DNA of 64,000 nucleotides from an uncultured Rhodopila sp. (lineage in GTDB: Bacteria; Pseudomonadota; Alphaproteobacteria; Acetobacterales; Acetobacteraceae): the NCBI RefSeq assembly GCF_903915725.1, contig NZ_CAIWTY010000084.1, forward strand, positions 124,001-188,000, in the 5' to 3' direction. The notes under the pieces were generated by a model that was not told where the DNA came from, did no database searches, and saw nothing but the letters and a program-made list of their open reading frames with translations. Shown one piece after another: positions 8,668 through 18,372 of the stretch (its first letter is position 1; the number at the start of each line of letters is the position of its first letter). Both the position numbers and the translations under genes were made by a program.

Positions 8668-9474
8668 CTAAACCTCCAGTTCCACGCAAACCGGCACATG
8701 GTCCGAAGTCTGCGGCCAGTCGCGCGCATCCTTCAGGATGGTCTGGCTTTTCAGCCCCGCCTTGAGGTCAGGCGTCACCCAGACATGATCCAGCCGCCGC
8801 CCGCGATCCGATGTCCGCCAATCGCGGTTGCGGTATGACCACCACGTATACAGCTTCCGGTCCGCCGGCACGAAATGCCGCACCGCATCGACGAAGCCGG
8901 CATTCAGCCATCCGGTCAACCCTTCCACCTCCGGCGGCGTGTGGCTGACCACGTCGAGTAACTGCTTGTGGCTCCAGACATCGTTCTCCAGCGGCGCGAT
9001 GTTCAGGTCGCCGACGAGAACCGATCGAGTCAGTCCCGTCCGCGCCGCGAACCACAGCTTGGTCTCGGCGATGAAGTCCAGCTTATGGCCGTATTTCGGG
9101 TTTTCGGCGCGATCCGGCACGTCACCGCCCGCCGGGACGTAGAAATTGTGCAGCTCCACCGGGCCGCCGGGGGTTTGCAGCGCCGCGGCGACGTGCCGGC
9201 AGTCGCCCTTGGCGCACCAGTCGGGTGCGGCGTCATGCACCTCCAGCGGGATGCGCGACAGGATAGCCACGCCGTTATAGCCCTTCATCCCGCGGAACAC
9301 CGTATGCGGAAACCCCAGCGGCTGAAGTGCGCCGGCCGGAAACAACAGGTCCGGAACCTTGGTTTCCTGCAAGCAGATCACGTCCGGCCGCAACGCTTCC
9401 ACCAGCTTGTCGAGCAAGCCGACGCGAAGTCGCAACGAATTGATGTTCCAGGTAGCAATGCGCAGCGACGGCAT
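8668..9474 (-). CDS. xthA: Exodeoxyribonuclease III
   Basis: A 268-residue protein of the endonuclease/exonuclease/phosphatase fold. Landmarks are RIATWNINSLRLR at the N-terminus, CLQETKV (metal-binding Glu), the catalytic VGDLNIAP, and SDHVPVCVEL at the C-terminus (active-site His). It repairs abasic sites and removes blocked 3' ends. Its start overlaps the stop of the upstream FAH-family gene by one base (TGATG), so the two are co-transcribed. Confidence 0.93.
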   Translation of the reverse strand: MPSLRIATWNINSLRLRVGLLDKLVEALRPDVICLQETKVPDLLFPAGALQPLGFPHTVFRGMKGYNGVAILSRIPLEVHDAAPDWCAKGDCRHVAAALQTPGGPVELHNFYVPAGGDVPDRAENPKYGHKLDFIAETKLWFAARTGLTRSVLVGDLNIAPLENDVWSHKQLLDVVSHTPPEVEGLTGWLNAGFVDAVRHFVPADRKLYTWWSYRNRDWRTSDRGRRLDHVWVTPDLKAGLKSQTILKDARDWPQTSDHVPVCVELEV

Positions 9475-10160
9475 CAGACGATCCGCGTCCTGACCGTGCC
9501 GACGCCTTCAACAACGCCCTCCAGCACGTCGCCCCGCTCCACCGCGGCGACATTCTCCGGCGTGCCAGTGAAGATCAGATCGCCGGGCGCCAAAGTCACC
9601 AGCCCGGACAGGTAGGCGATGGTCTCTGGCACGGACCAGATCATCTTCGACAGGTCGGAGGTTTGCCGCACGGCGCCGTTCACCTTCAATTCGATCCGGC
9701 CGCCGGCGGGATGGCCGATGCGGGAGGCGGGCGCCATCAGGCCGATGGGGGCGGAATGGTCGAAGCCCTTGCCCATGTCCCAGGGCTTGCCTTCCTTTTT
9801 GGCCGCGTTCTGCAAATCACGGCGAGTCATGTCCAGGCCAGCCGCATAGCCCCAGACGTGGTTCAGCGCGTCCGCCTCGGCAATATTCGCTCCGCCGGTG
9901 CCGATGCCGACCACAAGCTCCATCTCGTGATGCAACTGCTTGCTTTGCGGAGGGTAAGGCATGTCGCCATCGTTCAGAAGCAGGGCGTCGGCGGGTTTCA
10001 TGAAGAAGAATGGCGGTTCCCGATTCGGATCGCTGCCCATTTCGCGCGCGTGCTCGGCATAGTTGCGGCCGACACAAAACACACGGCGGACGGGAAATGC
10101 GCCGCCTCCGGCAACAAGCACCGACGCAATACCCGGTGGAGCAAAGACATAATCAACCAT
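9474..10160 (-). CDS. Fumarylacetoacetate hydrolase-family protein
   Basis: A 228-residue protein of the typical single-domain FAH family. VFCVGRNYAEHAREMG, the metal-binding region HEMELVVGIG, YAAGLDMTRRDLQ and LIFTGTPENVAAV are in the usual order. Members hydrolyse or decarboxylate acylpyruvates and 2-oxo-hexenedioates with Mg2+. I chose the ATG at 10160 (MVDYVFAPP) over one at 10253, because the extra residues are not family-like. It forms a two-gene unit with xthA; the substrate is not evident. Confidence 0.88.
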   Translation of the reverse strand: MVDYVFAPPGIASVLVAGGGAFPVRRVFCVGRNYAEHAREMGSDPNREPPFFFMKPADALLLNDGDMPYPPQSKQLHHEMELVVGIGTGGANIAEADALNHVWGYAAGLDMTRRDLQNAAKKEGKPWDMGKGFDHSAPIGLMAPASRIGHPAGGRIELKVNGAVRQTSDLSKMIWSVPETIAYLSGLVTLAPGDLIFTGTPENVAAVERGDVLEGVVEGVGTVRTRIV

Positions 10161-10240
10161 TCGGTTACACCTTGTATTTAATCTGTGCATCGGCGACGGT
10201 ATCGGCTGGCTGCAAATAAGCGATGCGAGGGAAACGGACA

Positions 10241-11548
10241 ATGGCAGGCACAACGGCGAAATCGGCCAAAGGGTTGTACATCCAGGTCATCATCGGCGTC
10301 GTCCTGGGCGCCGTGCTGGGCCATTTCGTGCCCGACCTCGCGGTGAAAATGCAGCCGCTCGGCGACGCCTTCATCAAGCTGGTGCGGATGATCATCGCGC
10401 CGATCGTGTTCGTAACGGTGGTTGTCGGCATCGCCAAGCTGTCGGACGCAAAGGAAGTCGGCCGCATCGGCATCAAGGCGATTGTCTACTTCGAGGTCAT
10501 GACGACCATCGCCATGTTCATCGGCCTGGTCGTCGCGCATGTCTTCCAACCCGGCGCCGGGCTGAATATCAATCCCGCCACCCTCGACGCCAAGGCCGTC
10601 GAGAAATACGCCAACGCGCCGCACCAGGATGTCGTCACTTTCCTGATGAACATCATCCCCAACACCGTGGTCGATGCGTTCTCCAAGGGCGAGATCCTGC
10701 AGGTGCTGCTGTTCGCCGTGCTGTTCGGCCTTGGCCTGTCGCGGCTAGGGGAGCGCGGGCGGACCGTGGTCCACTTCCTGGATGAGGCCGGCGCCGCCCT
10801 GTTCGGGGTGATCGGGCTGATCATGCGCGTCGCACCGCTCGGGGCGTTCGGCGCCATGGCATTCACCATCGGCAAGTACGGCATCGGCGCGCTGGCGCAA
10901 CTCGGCTTCCTGATGCTGTGCTTCTACCTGACCTGCATCATCTTCATCATCGCCGCGATGGGCGGCGTCGCTGCCATGATGGGGCTGAACATTTTCAAGA
11001 TCATCCGCTTCGTGAAGGAGGAGTTCCTGATCGTGCTCGGCACCTCCTCGTCGGAGGCGGCGATGCCGACACTGATGGAGAAGCTGGAGCTGCTGGGCTG
11101 CGGCAAGTCGCTGGTGGGCCTGACCGTGCCGCTGGGCTACGCGTTCAACCTGGACGGCTCTTCGATCTACTTCACCATGGCGATTGCCTTCATCGCCCAG
11201 GCGCTGAACATCGACCTGAGCTGGGCGGATTACGCGCTGATCCTGGGCGTGTTGCTGCTGACGTCCAAGGGCGCGGCAACGGTCACGGGCGGCGGATTCA
11301 TCACCCTGGCGGCGACCCTGGCGACGATGAACGGCAAGGTGCCGGTGGCGGGCATGGTCCTCGTGCTGGGCATTGACCGCTTCATGAGCGAGGCCCGTGC
11401 CATCACCAACCTGTTCGGCAACACCGTGGCGACCATCTTCGTCTCCTGGTGGGAAGGTTCGCTCGACCTCAAGCGCGTCCGCGCCATCCTCGATCGGCCC
11501 GCGGGAGTCGAGGCGGCGGTGCTGGAGCCGCAGCGCAAGACGGCCTGA
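10241..11548 (+). CDS. dctA: Dicarboxylate:cation symporter (DctA-type, DAACS family)
   Basis: A 435-residue membrane protein with about eight hydrophobic helices and two re-entrant loops. Family motifs are present: the serine-rich [30 protein letters not shown] and [15 protein letters not shown]. DctA imports succinate, fumarate and malate with protons or sodium. The ATG at 10241 is preceded by GAGGGAA; an upstream in-frame ATG at 10223 is possible but has no good ribosome site. It is divergent from the FAH-family gene. Confidence 0.9.
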   Translation: MAGTTAKSAKGLYIQVIIGVVLGAVLGHFVPDLAVKMQPLGDAFIKLVRMIIAPIVFVTVVVGIAKLSDAKEVGRIGIKAIVYFEVMTTIAMFIGLVVAHVFQPGAGLNINPATLDAKAVEKYANAPHQDVVTFLMNIIPNTVVDAFSKGEILQVLLFAVLFGLGLSRLGERGRTVVHFLDEAGAALFGVIGLIMRVAPLGAFGAMAFTIGKYGIGALAQLGFLMLCFYLTCIIFIIAAMGGVAAMMGLNIFKIIRFVKEEFLIVLGTSSSEAAMPTLMEKLELLGCGKSLVGLTVPLGYAFNLDGSSIYFTMAIAFIAQALNIDLSWADYALILGVLLLTSKGAATVTGGGFITLAATLATMNGKVPVAGMVLVLGIDRFMSEARAITNLFGNTVATIFVSWWEGSLDLKRVRAILDRPAGVEAAVLEPQRKTA

Positions 11549-11558
11549 ACCGTGGCTT

Positions 11559-11585
11559 CGGCGTGCCCGGGGTTGGGGCACGCCG
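11559..11585. terminator. Hairpin between convergent dctA and binding-protein genes
   Basis: A perfect 10-bp stem, CGGCGTGCCC (11559-11568) and GGGCACGCCG (11576-11585), with a 7-base loop. There is no T-run on either side. It sits exactly between two convergent genes, so it is a plausible bidirectional terminator. Confidence 0.5.
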
Positions 11586-11592
11586 TGCCGCG

Positions 11593-12807
11593 TCAGGCGG
11601 AATCGCCCTCGATCAGGTCGCCGAACAGATCCCAGGTCTTGCCGGTCCAGCGCATGAGCTGAAGCTGGCGGACCGGGTGATAGTTCGTCGGGCTGGTGTT
11701 GAGCCGGATGCCCGGCAGCAGCACCGGAACCTCCAGATCGCGCAGGCTGGTCGCCTGCTTCATCATGTTCTCGCGTGAGAAATCCTCCCCGCAGGCTTTC
11801 AGCACGGTCAGCATCGCGTGCGTGAACGCGAAGCCGGCGACATTGCCGCCATCCTTGAGGTCCCCGTCCGGGTAGTATTTCGCCATAAAGGCGCGCCACT
11901 CCCGCATGCCCGCGTCGTTTTCCCAGCGCGGATCCGTCGGGTCCTTCGCCCAGGCCGAGCTGATGATGCCGATGCCGTTCTCCTGGCCGGCCGGAATCAT
12001 CACGGCACCGACGGAGACGGATACGCCGGTCAGCACGTGCATCGGCTTCCATTTCATATCCGCCACCTTGCGGATCGATTGCGCGGCGAACTTCGGCGAG
12101 GCCACTGTCATCAGCACATCGATGCCGGCGGCTTGCAGGGTCACGAGCTGGCTGTCGATCGTCGCGTCGGTCACTTCGTAGGAGACACTGGTGACCTGGC
12201 GATCGTAACCGTCCTTCAGAACATCTCGCACGCCGCGCAGGTAGTCTTTGCCGAAGTCGTCGTTCTGATAAAGAATGCCGATCTTCGCGGCGGGGATCTG
12301 GGCGAGGATGTATTTGGCGTAGACCTGGGATTCGGTGACGTAGCTCGGCTGGTAGCCGATGGTCCACGGATGCTCCTTGTAGTCGCCCCATTTGTCGGCG
12401 CCGGTCGCCAGGAACAGATGCGGCACTTTCTTCTGATTGACGTAGCGCACGATCGCCGAATTCGTCGGCGTTCCCAGTTGTGCGAATAGCGCAGCGACCT
12501 TGTCGTCCTCGATCAGGCGGCGGGTCTGCTCGACGGTCCTGGGCGGGCTGTAGCCGTCGTCGTAGGAGATAAAATTCACTTTGCGTCCGGCGAAGCCGCC
12601 ATCGTCGTTAGCCATGCGGAACCGGGCGGCGATGGCCTTGCCGATGGTGCCGTAGGCCGAGGCCGGGCCGCTGTAGGGCATGGTGTTGCCGATCCGGATT
12701 TCGGTAGCGGTGACTCCTGGCGTTTCGGCGGCGCGGAGGATGGCGGGTGCGGCGGGGACGAAACCCGCGGCGGCGGCCGTGGTCAGCAATGCGCGTCGGT
12801 GCAGCAT
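11593..12807 (-). CDS. Branched-chain amino-acid-type ABC transporter substrate-binding protein
   Basis: A 404-residue periplasmic binding protein of the LivK/peripla_BP_6 type. It has a signal peptide with a twin-arginine-like start (MLHRRALLTTAAAAGF) and a cleavage region around AAETPGVT. EIRIGNTMPYSGPASAYG and the ligand-lobe stretch AALFAQLGTPTNSAIV are typical. No permease or ATPase genes are adjacent, so it is an orphan binding protein. Many such proteins bind aromatic acids or amides, so the ligand is open. Confidence 0.88.
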   Translation of the reverse strand: MLHRRALLTTAAAAGFVPAAPAILRAAETPGVTATEIRIGNTMPYSGPASAYGTIGKAIAARFRMANDDGGFAGRKVNFISYDDGYSPPRTVEQTRRLIEDDKVAALFAQLGTPTNSAIVRYVNQKKVPHLFLATGADKWGDYKEHPWTIGYQPSYVTESQVYAKYILAQIPAAKIGILYQNDDFGKDYLRGVRDVLKDGYDRQVTSVSYEVTDATIDSQLVTLQAAGIDVLMTVASPKFAAQSIRKVADMKWKPMHVLTGVSVSVGAVMIPAGQENGIGIISSAWAKDPTDPRWENDAGMREWRAFMAKYYPDGDLKDGGNVAGFAFTHAMLTVLKACGEDFSRENMMKQATSLRDLEVPVLLPGIRLNTSPTNYHPVRQLQLMRWTGKTWDLFGDLIEGDSA

Positions 12808-12939
12808 GGTGTTGTCTCTCCCTGTTTGCGGCCTGTGTTTTCCGGCCTGCGGGCGGGAGCTTATGGCTGCGTGCGCGGGTGAGCTACGAAAGATCCGTTG
12901 AATGCCGCACGGCTAGCGCAGTCCCATAGACCGCCACAG

Positions 12940-13012
12940 CGTCATCATGCGCCTTCGCCGGCATGACGAGTCGGCGCGGCGAGCGAGCCGGTCTCAATGC
13001 CGGCTGGTATAA
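12940..13012. repeat. Degenerate relic of the palindromic element
   Basis: Contains a fragment resembling the repeat core (CATGCGCCTTCGCCGGCATGACGA-like) and ends GGCTGGTA followed by TAA (13002-13012). This resembles the right terminus of the 8334-8503 element. The left end is not recognisable. Confidence 0.35.
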
Positions 13013-13087
13013 GCTTTCCATCGGCGCCTCAATGATACAGAACGGCACCCATCCAGCCCCATCCACCCGCCGAAAGGACAACGACAC

Positions 13088-14080
13088 GTGACTGAACCGA
13101 CTTACGACATCCTGGGCATCGGCAACGCAATAGTCGATGTCGTGGCGCAGGCCGAGGAGGCCTTCCTGTCCCGCCACGACATGCACAAGGGCGCCATGCA
13201 GCTCATTGATGCCGCCACGGCCGACGCGCTGTATGCCGCGATGCCGCCGGGGCTGGAGAGCAGCGGCGGGTCGGTGGCGAACTCCTGCGCCGTTGCCGCG
13301 GCGCTCGGGGCGCGGGTGGCCTATATCGGCAAGGTCGCAGACGACCAGCTCGGCGCGGTGTTCCGCCACGACATCCGGGCCATCGGCGTGCATTTCCCGA
13401 CCCAGCCTCTCGCCGGCGGCGCACCGACGGCGCGGTGCCTGATCCTGGTGACCCCGGATGGCCAGCGGACCATGAACACGTTCCTCGGCGCCTGCGTCAC
13501 TTTGGATGAGGCGGATCTGGTTCCGCACCTGATCGCCGCGGCCAAGGTGACCTATCTGGAGGGCTACCTGTTCGATCCGCCGGCGGCGCAGGCGGCGTTC
13601 TACAAGGCGGCGGAGGCGGCGCACGCCGCGGGGCGGCAGGTCGCGCTGTCGCTGTCGGACGCGTTCTGCGTCAACCGCCATCGCGACGCGTTCCGCCGGC
13701 TTGTCGCCGGCCATGTGGACATCCTGTTTGCCAACGAGGTTGAGATCACCAGCCTGTATGAGAAGGACACGTTCGAGGAAGCGGCCGAACTGGCCCGCGC
13801 CGATGTGGCTCTGGCGGTGCTGACGCGCAGCGAGGATGGCAGCGTCATTCTGCGCGGCGCCGAGACGGTGACGGTCGAGGCGGTGCCGGCGCGGGTGATC
13901 GACACCACCGGGGCCGGCGATGCCTATGCCGCCGGGTTCCTGACCGGGCTGGCCGGGGGAAAATCCCTCGCCGCCTGCGGCCGCATCGGCAGCATCGCCG
14001 CGGCGGAGGTGATCAGCCATTACGGCGCGCGGCCGGAGGCCGATTTGCAGTTGCTGGTGAAGGACGCCGGGCTGGGCTGA
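13088..14080 (+). CDS. PfkB-family carbohydrate (adenosine-type) kinase
   Basis: A 330-residue sugar/nucleoside kinase. The N-terminal part has DILGIGNAIVDVVAQAEE and GGSVANSCAVAAALGA, typical of adenosine kinase-like members. The C-terminal catalytic signature is DTTGAGDAYAAGFLTG, with D272 and the catalytic base D278. It phosphorylates a sugar or nucleoside hydroxyl with ATP. It stands alone and is followed by a MITE-like element. Confidence 0.88.
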   Translation: MTEPTYDILGIGNAIVDVVAQAEEAFLSRHDMHKGAMQLIDAATADALYAAMPPGLESSGGSVANSCAVAAALGARVAYIGKVADDQLGAVFRHDIRAIGVHFPTQPLAGGAPTARCLILVTPDGQRTMNTFLGACVTLDEADLVPHLIAAAKVTYLEGYLFDPPAAQAAFYKAAEAAHAAGRQVALSLSDAFCVNRHRDAFRRLVAGHVDILFANEVEITSLYEKDTFEEAAELARADVALAVLTRSEDGSVILRGAETVTVEAVPARVIDTTGAGDAYAAGFLTGLAGGKSLAACGRIGSIAAAEVISHYGARPEADLQLLVKDAGLG

Positions 14081-14115
14081 GGGGCTTACGCGCGAGTGTC
14101 ATGGCCGGGCTTGGA

Positions 14116-14296
14116 CCATAGGCGCCGATTAAAGGTCCGGCGGCTTGGACGCCGCCCCCGTGTCATGGCCGGACTTGGTCCGGCCATCCACGACTTTGGT
14201 AAGTTCGGCACCGTAAGTCGTGGATGGCCGGGACAAGCCCGGCCATGACACAAAACGCAGCGGCCCGGATCGGACACCTTATGTTAGCGCCTATGG
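14116..14296. mobile_element. MITE-like element, TIR CCATAGGCGC, carrying a diverged palindrome (copy 3)
   Basis: Terminal inverted repeats CCATAGGCGC (14116-14125) and GCGCCTATGG (14287-14296) enclose about 180 bases with a strong internal palindrome, whose arms meet around ATCCACGACTT and AAGTCGTGGAT. GGACC occurs at both borders (14113-14117 and 14295-14299) and may be a target duplication. The stretch between pfkB and higA has no gene. Confidence 0.6.
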
Positions 14297-14384
14297 ACCC
14301 GGTCCGGCCATCATGCTTGGCCGTACGCGGCATGGCGACGCGGCGAAGCGCGATTGGCGGTATCGCTATGCGGCGCAAGGAAGC

Positions 14385-14810
14385 CTAACCCGTGGCAGAC
14401 ACCCGCTCATTGCCTGTTGATTGGGCTTCGGTATTCGGCGCAAGGGCGTATTCCTGCGCCAGCACGGCGACCGGCAGTGATAACCGAACGGCAAGCCGGC
14501 GAATCATAGGCAGCGTGAGGGGCCGTTTGCGACTCATGATCAGGGACGCGGATGCCTTATTGCCGAACGCATCCAGCAGATCGGTTTGTTGCAATCCAAG
14601 ATCGTTCATGCGCGACTGGATGGCAAAAATCGGATCCGGCAGGTCCAAAGCCCAATGCGCTTCTTCGTAGGTACGGATCAGAACGGCCAGGACGCCAAGG
14701 TGGCTATCCTCGGCCGGGCTGCGGTTCGCACCCAGTTCCAACAGCCGACCCATCTCGGCCTGCGCGGCATCCAGTTCAGTCTCGTTGGTAATCAGTCTGA
14801 TACTGTCCAT
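14385..14810 (-). CDS. higA: HigA-like antitoxin (HTH domain)
   Basis: A 141-residue protein with a helix-turn-helix in the middle to C-terminal half (IQSRMNDLGLQQTDLLDAFG and SASLIMSRKRPLTLPMIRRL), as in HigA antitoxins that are fused behind a longer helical N-terminus. It lies nine bases downstream of a HigB-like toxin gene. Toxin-first order is characteristic of higBA modules. It would bind HigB and repress the operon. Confidence 0.8.
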   Translation of the reverse strand: MDSIRLITNETELDAAQAEMGRLLELGANRSPAEDSHLGVLAVLIRTYEEAHWALDLPDPIFAIQSRMNDLGLQQTDLLDAFGNKASASLIMSRKRPLTLPMIRRLAVRLSLPVAVLAQEYALAPNTEAQSTGNERVSATG

Positions 14811-14819
14811 AATCCGCCC

Positions 14820-15104
14820 TCATAATTTGTCGTATTCAGTGTGGGAGCCAATCCACACGAGGTAGACGATCTCATGTCTGTAATCGATGTTGGCGATGAT
14901 CCGCCATTTGTTGCCCCCGATGTCGAAACACACCGTTTCGCCCGACAGGTGATCGGTTGCGGGGAATGTCGCTTTCACGTCAACCAGTGTGCGCCATGTG
15001 CTGTGCTCCAAGGTAGCTGCCCAAACCAGCATCGGCTCTCTGGCCGGGGCATTCTTCGGCTGATCGATATATTCCCGTAAGCGTTTGCGGGTCATCAGTC
15101 GCAT
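14820..15104 (-). CDS. higB: HigB-like mRNA interferase toxin
   Basis: A 94-residue protein of the RelE/HigB fold starting MRLMTRKRLREYIDQP. The central VDVKATFPATDHL and the C-terminal NKWRIIANIDYRHEIVYLVW, followed by GSHTEYDKL, match HigB toxins, which cleave mRNA on the ribosome. I place the start at the ATG at 15104 because HigB proteins begin MR; an ATG two codons upstream (15110) is equally open. It pairs with the HTH antitoxin gene immediately downstream. Confidence 0.82.
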   Translation of the reverse strand: MRLMTRKRLREYIDQPKNAPAREPMLVWAATLEHSTWRTLVDVKATFPATDHLSGETVCFDIGGNKWRIIANIDYRHEIVYLVWIGSHTEYDKL

Positions 15105-15265
15105 CGTCATACTGGTAAGATATGACCCAATCCCCGCGAGTTTGCAATATGTAAACCCATCGGTCACACGGCACGTTAGCGGGGGCCTTGAGCGCACGTA
15201 ACGCGCGTCGTGGAACCATGACCCGCCGCGGATGACGCGGAGCGCTGACTTTGACGCAACCAGCA

Positions 15266-15304
15266 CCGCAAGGCGTGGATGGCCGGGACACGCCCGGCCA
15301 TGAC
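15266..15304. repeat. Half copy of palindromic repeat
   Basis: Carries only the right half, from GCAAGGCGTGGATGGCCGGG to GGCCATGAC, in the gap between higB and the hydrolase gene (15105-15468). Apart from this half copy I see nothing in that gap. Confidence 0.6.
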
Positions 15305-15468
15305 ACAATGTGCTGCGGCTCGTCGGGAACGCAGCGGCTCGCCGGGAATGCAACTTCCTGTCCAGTCCACGTTGATGAGCCGCTCCGGTCAAGAAATCCC
15401 GCCCCCCTTGCGCAGCGCCACACCCTGGCCATGCTGCCTGCCGAAACCCGCATCGCCCCAGGCCACGC

Positions 15469-16233
15469 ATGATCCTCAACGCCATCCAGTCCGGAGAAGG
15501 TCTGCCCGTCGTGCTGCTGCACGGCCTGTTCGGTTCGGCGCGCAATTTCGGCGCCATCCAGCGCGCCCTCGCAGCGCGCTTCCGCGTCATCGCGCTGGAC
15601 ATGCGCAACCACGGCGACAGCCCGCACGCCCCCGGCATGCGCTACCCGGCCCAAACAACCGACGTGCAGGAAACCCTGCACAGCATCGGGGTCGAACAAG
15701 CCGCCGTCATCGGCCACTCCATGGGCGGCAAGACAGCCATGGCGCTGGCCCTGACCGCCCCCGCCACCGTGCAGCGGCTGCTGGTCTCCGACATCGCCCC
15801 CGTCCCCTACGACCACGGCAACACCGGCATCGCCGAGGCGATGCAGGCGATCCCCCTCACCCCCACCCTCACCCGTCAGCAGGCGGACGCCGCTTTGACC
15901 CCGGCCGTCCCCCGCCCCGACATCCGCGCCTTCCTGCTGCAGAACCTGCGCTTCGGCGCCTCCCCGCGCTGGCGCATCGGCCTGGCAGAAATCGCCGCCG
16001 CGATCCCCGACTTGGAAGGCTGGGACGCCATCCCCGGCACCTACGAAGGCCCGTCCCTGTTCGTCTCCGGTGCCGAGTCCGACTACGTCCTCCCGGAGCA
16101 CCGGCCGGCGATCAAGGCGCAATTCCCCGCCGCCCGCTTCGTCGCGGTGAAAAACGCCGGACACTGGGTCCACGCCGATAATCCCACTGGCTTTTTGGCG
16201 GTGTTGGAGGCATTCCTGCGCAACTGGCGGTGA
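15469..16233 (+). CDS. Alpha/beta-fold hydrolase (YbfF esterase-like)
   Basis: A 254-residue hydrolase. The oxyanion region is LHGLFGSARNFG, the nucleophile elbow is GHSMGGK (Ser near residue 86), the acid lies in GAESDYV, and the catalytic His is in NAGHWVHAD near the C-terminus. Similarity is closest to YbfF-type acyl-CoA/ester hydrolases. The substrate is unknown. Confidence 0.87.
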   Translation: MILNAIQSGEGLPVVLLHGLFGSARNFGAIQRALAARFRVIALDMRNHGDSPHAPGMRYPAQTTDVQETLHSIGVEQAAVIGHSMGGKTAMALALTAPATVQRLLVSDIAPVPYDHGNTGIAEAMQAIPLTPTLTRQQADAALTPAVPRPDIRAFLLQNLRFGASPRWRIGLAEIAAAIPDLEGWDAIPGTYEGPSLFVSGAESDYVLPEHRPAIKAQFPAARFVAVKNAGHWVHADNPTGFLAVLEAFLRNWR

Positions 16234-16366
16234 CCGCCGCGCCCGCACTCAGATGACGGTTCTGCGAAGCATGGCAGAAACGCGCGGTGTCCCTCGTTTT
16301 TCGCTCGTATCCCGGCGGCTTACCGCCTAAGTGTGCGGCGCATCATACCCACAAAGCTAGGCTCCT

Positions 16367-18199
16367 ATGCAAATTCGGAACGTCGCCATTATTGCCCATG
16401 TCGATCATGGCAAGACCACCCTCGTGGACAAGCTCCTCGGTCAGTCGGGCGCGTTCCGTGAACACCAGGCGGTGACCGACCGCGCACTGGATCGAAACGA
16501 TCTCGAAAAGGAACGCGGCATCACCATCCTGGCGAAATGCGCCTCGGTGGTGTGGAAAGACACCCGCATCAACATCGTCGACACCCCCGGCCACGCCGAT
16601 TTCGGCGGCGAGGTGGAGCGCATCCTGAACATGGTGGACGGCGCCCTGGTGCTGGTCGATGCCGCCGAAGGCGTGCTGCCGCAGACGAAATTCGTCGTCG
16701 GCAAGGCGCTGGCGCGCGGAATCCACCCGATCGTCATCATCAACAAGGTGGACCGCCAGGACGCCCGCCCGGACGAAGTGCACACCGAGATCTTCGACCT
16801 GTTCGCCGCCCTGGGCGCCTCCGACAGCCAGCTCGATTTCCCGATGCTGTATGCCTCCGGCCGCAACGGCTGGGCCGACACCACGCTGGAGGGGCCGCGC
16901 AAGGACCTGCACGCGATGTTCGACCTGATCCTGTCGCATGTGCCTGAACCGACGGTGCTGCGCGACGCGCCGTTCGCCATGGTCGCCAGCATCCTGGAAT
17001 ACGACAACTTCCTCGGCCGCGTGCTGACCGGGCGCGTCGAGCAGGGCACCGGCAAGATCAACATGCAGGTCAAGGTGCTGCGCCAGGACGGCAGCGTCGT
17101 CGAGACCGGCCGCCTGACCAAGCTGCTGTCGTTCCGCGGGCTGGAGCGGGTGCCGGTGGACGAGGTCGCTGCGGGCGACATCATCGCCGTGGCCGGCCTG
17201 TCCGAAAGCACCATCCCCGACACCATCGGCGCGCCGGAACTGACCGCGCCGCTGGAAGCCATCCCGGTCGACCCGCCGACATTGGCGATGACCTTCCGCA
17301 TCAACGACAGCCCGCTGGCCGGGCGCGAGGGCAAGAAGGTCACCTCGCGGCAGATCCGCGAGCGGCTGTTCCGCGAGTCCGAGGGCAACGTCGCCATCAA
17401 GGTGACCGACTCGAACGAAACCGACGCATTCGAGGTCGCCGGCCGCGGCGAACTCCAGCTCGGCGTGCTGATCGAGCAGATGCGCCGCGAAGGCTTCGAA
17501 CTCACCATCGGCCGCCCGCGCGTGCTGACAAGGCGCAACCCGGAGACGAATGAGCGCGAAGAGCCGATGGAGGAGGTGCTGGTCGATGTTGACGAGCCCT
17601 ACACCGGCATCGTCGTCGAGAAGTTGGCGCGGCGGAAGGGCGACATGCGCGATATGCGCCCGTCCGGCGGCGGCAAGGTGCGCATGACCTTCAATATCCC
17701 CAGCCGCGGGCTCATCGGCTACCACAACGAATTCCTCACCGATACGCGCGGCACCGGCATCATGAACCGCCTGTTCGCGGGCTACGGCCCGTGGAAGGGC
17801 CAGATCGAAGGCCGCCGCGCCGGATCGCTGATTTCGACGGAAGCCGGCGAGGCGGTGCAATACGCCCTGTGGTACATCCAGGAACGCGGGACGATGTTCG
17901 TCAGCCCCGGCGAAAAAGTCTACCAGGGCATGATCCTGGGCGAGCACTCGCGAGAGTCCGATCTGGAAGTGAACCCGATCAAGGAAAAGAAGCTGACCAA
18001 CATCCGCGCCGCCGGCAAGGATGAGGCGATGCTGCTGATCCCGCCGCGGAAAATGAGCCTCGAGCAGGCGATCGCGTACGTGGAAGACGACGAGTTCGTC
18101 GAGGTGACGCCCTCGGCAATCCGCCTGCGCAAGCGCTACCTGGACCCGAACGAGCGCAAGCGGTACGAGCGCAAGATCGATGCCGACGCGGCCGCCTGA
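16367..18199 (+). CDS. typA: Ribosome-associated GTPase TypA/BipA
   Basis: A 610-residue translational GTPase. G motifs are visible: AHVDHGKTTLVD (G1), DTPGHADFGGEV (G3) and INKVDRQDARPD (G4). Elongation-factor domains II, III and V follow, then the BipA-specific C-terminal region (GTMFVSPGEKVYQGMILGEH and LEQAIAYVEDDEFVEVTP). It helps 50S subunit assembly at low temperature and stress. Length is normal. Confidence 0.96.
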   Translation: MQIRNVAIIAHVDHGKTTLVDKLLGQSGAFREHQAVTDRALDRNDLEKERGITILAKCASVVWKDTRINIVDTPGHADFGGEVERILNMVDGALVLVDAAEGVLPQTKFVVGKALARGIHPIVIINKVDRQDARPDEVHTEIFDLFAALGASDSQLDFPMLYASGRNGWADTTLEGPRKDLHAMFDLILSHVPEPTVLRDAPFAMVASILEYDNFLGRVLTGRVEQGTGKINMQVKVLRQDGSVVETGRLTKLLSFRGLERVPVDEVAAGDIIAVAGLSESTIPDTIGAPELTAPLEAIPVDPPTLAMTFRINDSPLAGREGKKVTSRQIRERLFRESEGNVAIKVTDSNETDAFEVAGRGELQLGVLIEQMRREGFELTIGRPRVLTRRNPETNEREEPMEEVLVDVDEPYTGIVVEKLARRKGDMRDMRPSGGGKVRMTFNIPSRGLIGYHNEFLTDTRGTGIMNRLFAGYGPWKGQIEGRRAGSLISTEAGEAVQYALWYIQERGTMFVSPGEKVYQGMILGEHSRESDLEVNPIKEKKLTNIRAAGKDEAMLLIPPRKMSLEQAIAYVEDDEFVEVTPSAIRLRKRYLDPNERKRYERKIDADAAA

Positions 18200-18217
18200 A
18201 CTGCGGCGTGTTCCCCC

Positions 18218-18285
18218 CGTCATGGTGCGCGAAGGCGCACCATCCACGCCTTGGGGGGCCGGTTTCGATCATCGCCGGCATGACG
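18218..18285. repeat. Palindromic repeat copy, shortened, after typA
   Basis: Starts CGTCATGGTGCGCGAAGGCG, contains CATCCACGCCTTGG and ends CATGACG. GCCTATGG- and GCCTATAGG-type element ends follow at about 18324 and 18352. It lies between convergent typA and ligC. Confidence 0.65.
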
Positions 18286-18372
18286 GGGGAAAGCGAGCGC
18301 CGGGCCACTATTCGAACGCCTATGGGCCGTTCGCCGGGGGGGGATCGTGCCTATAGGCCAACAGTGCAGTGA

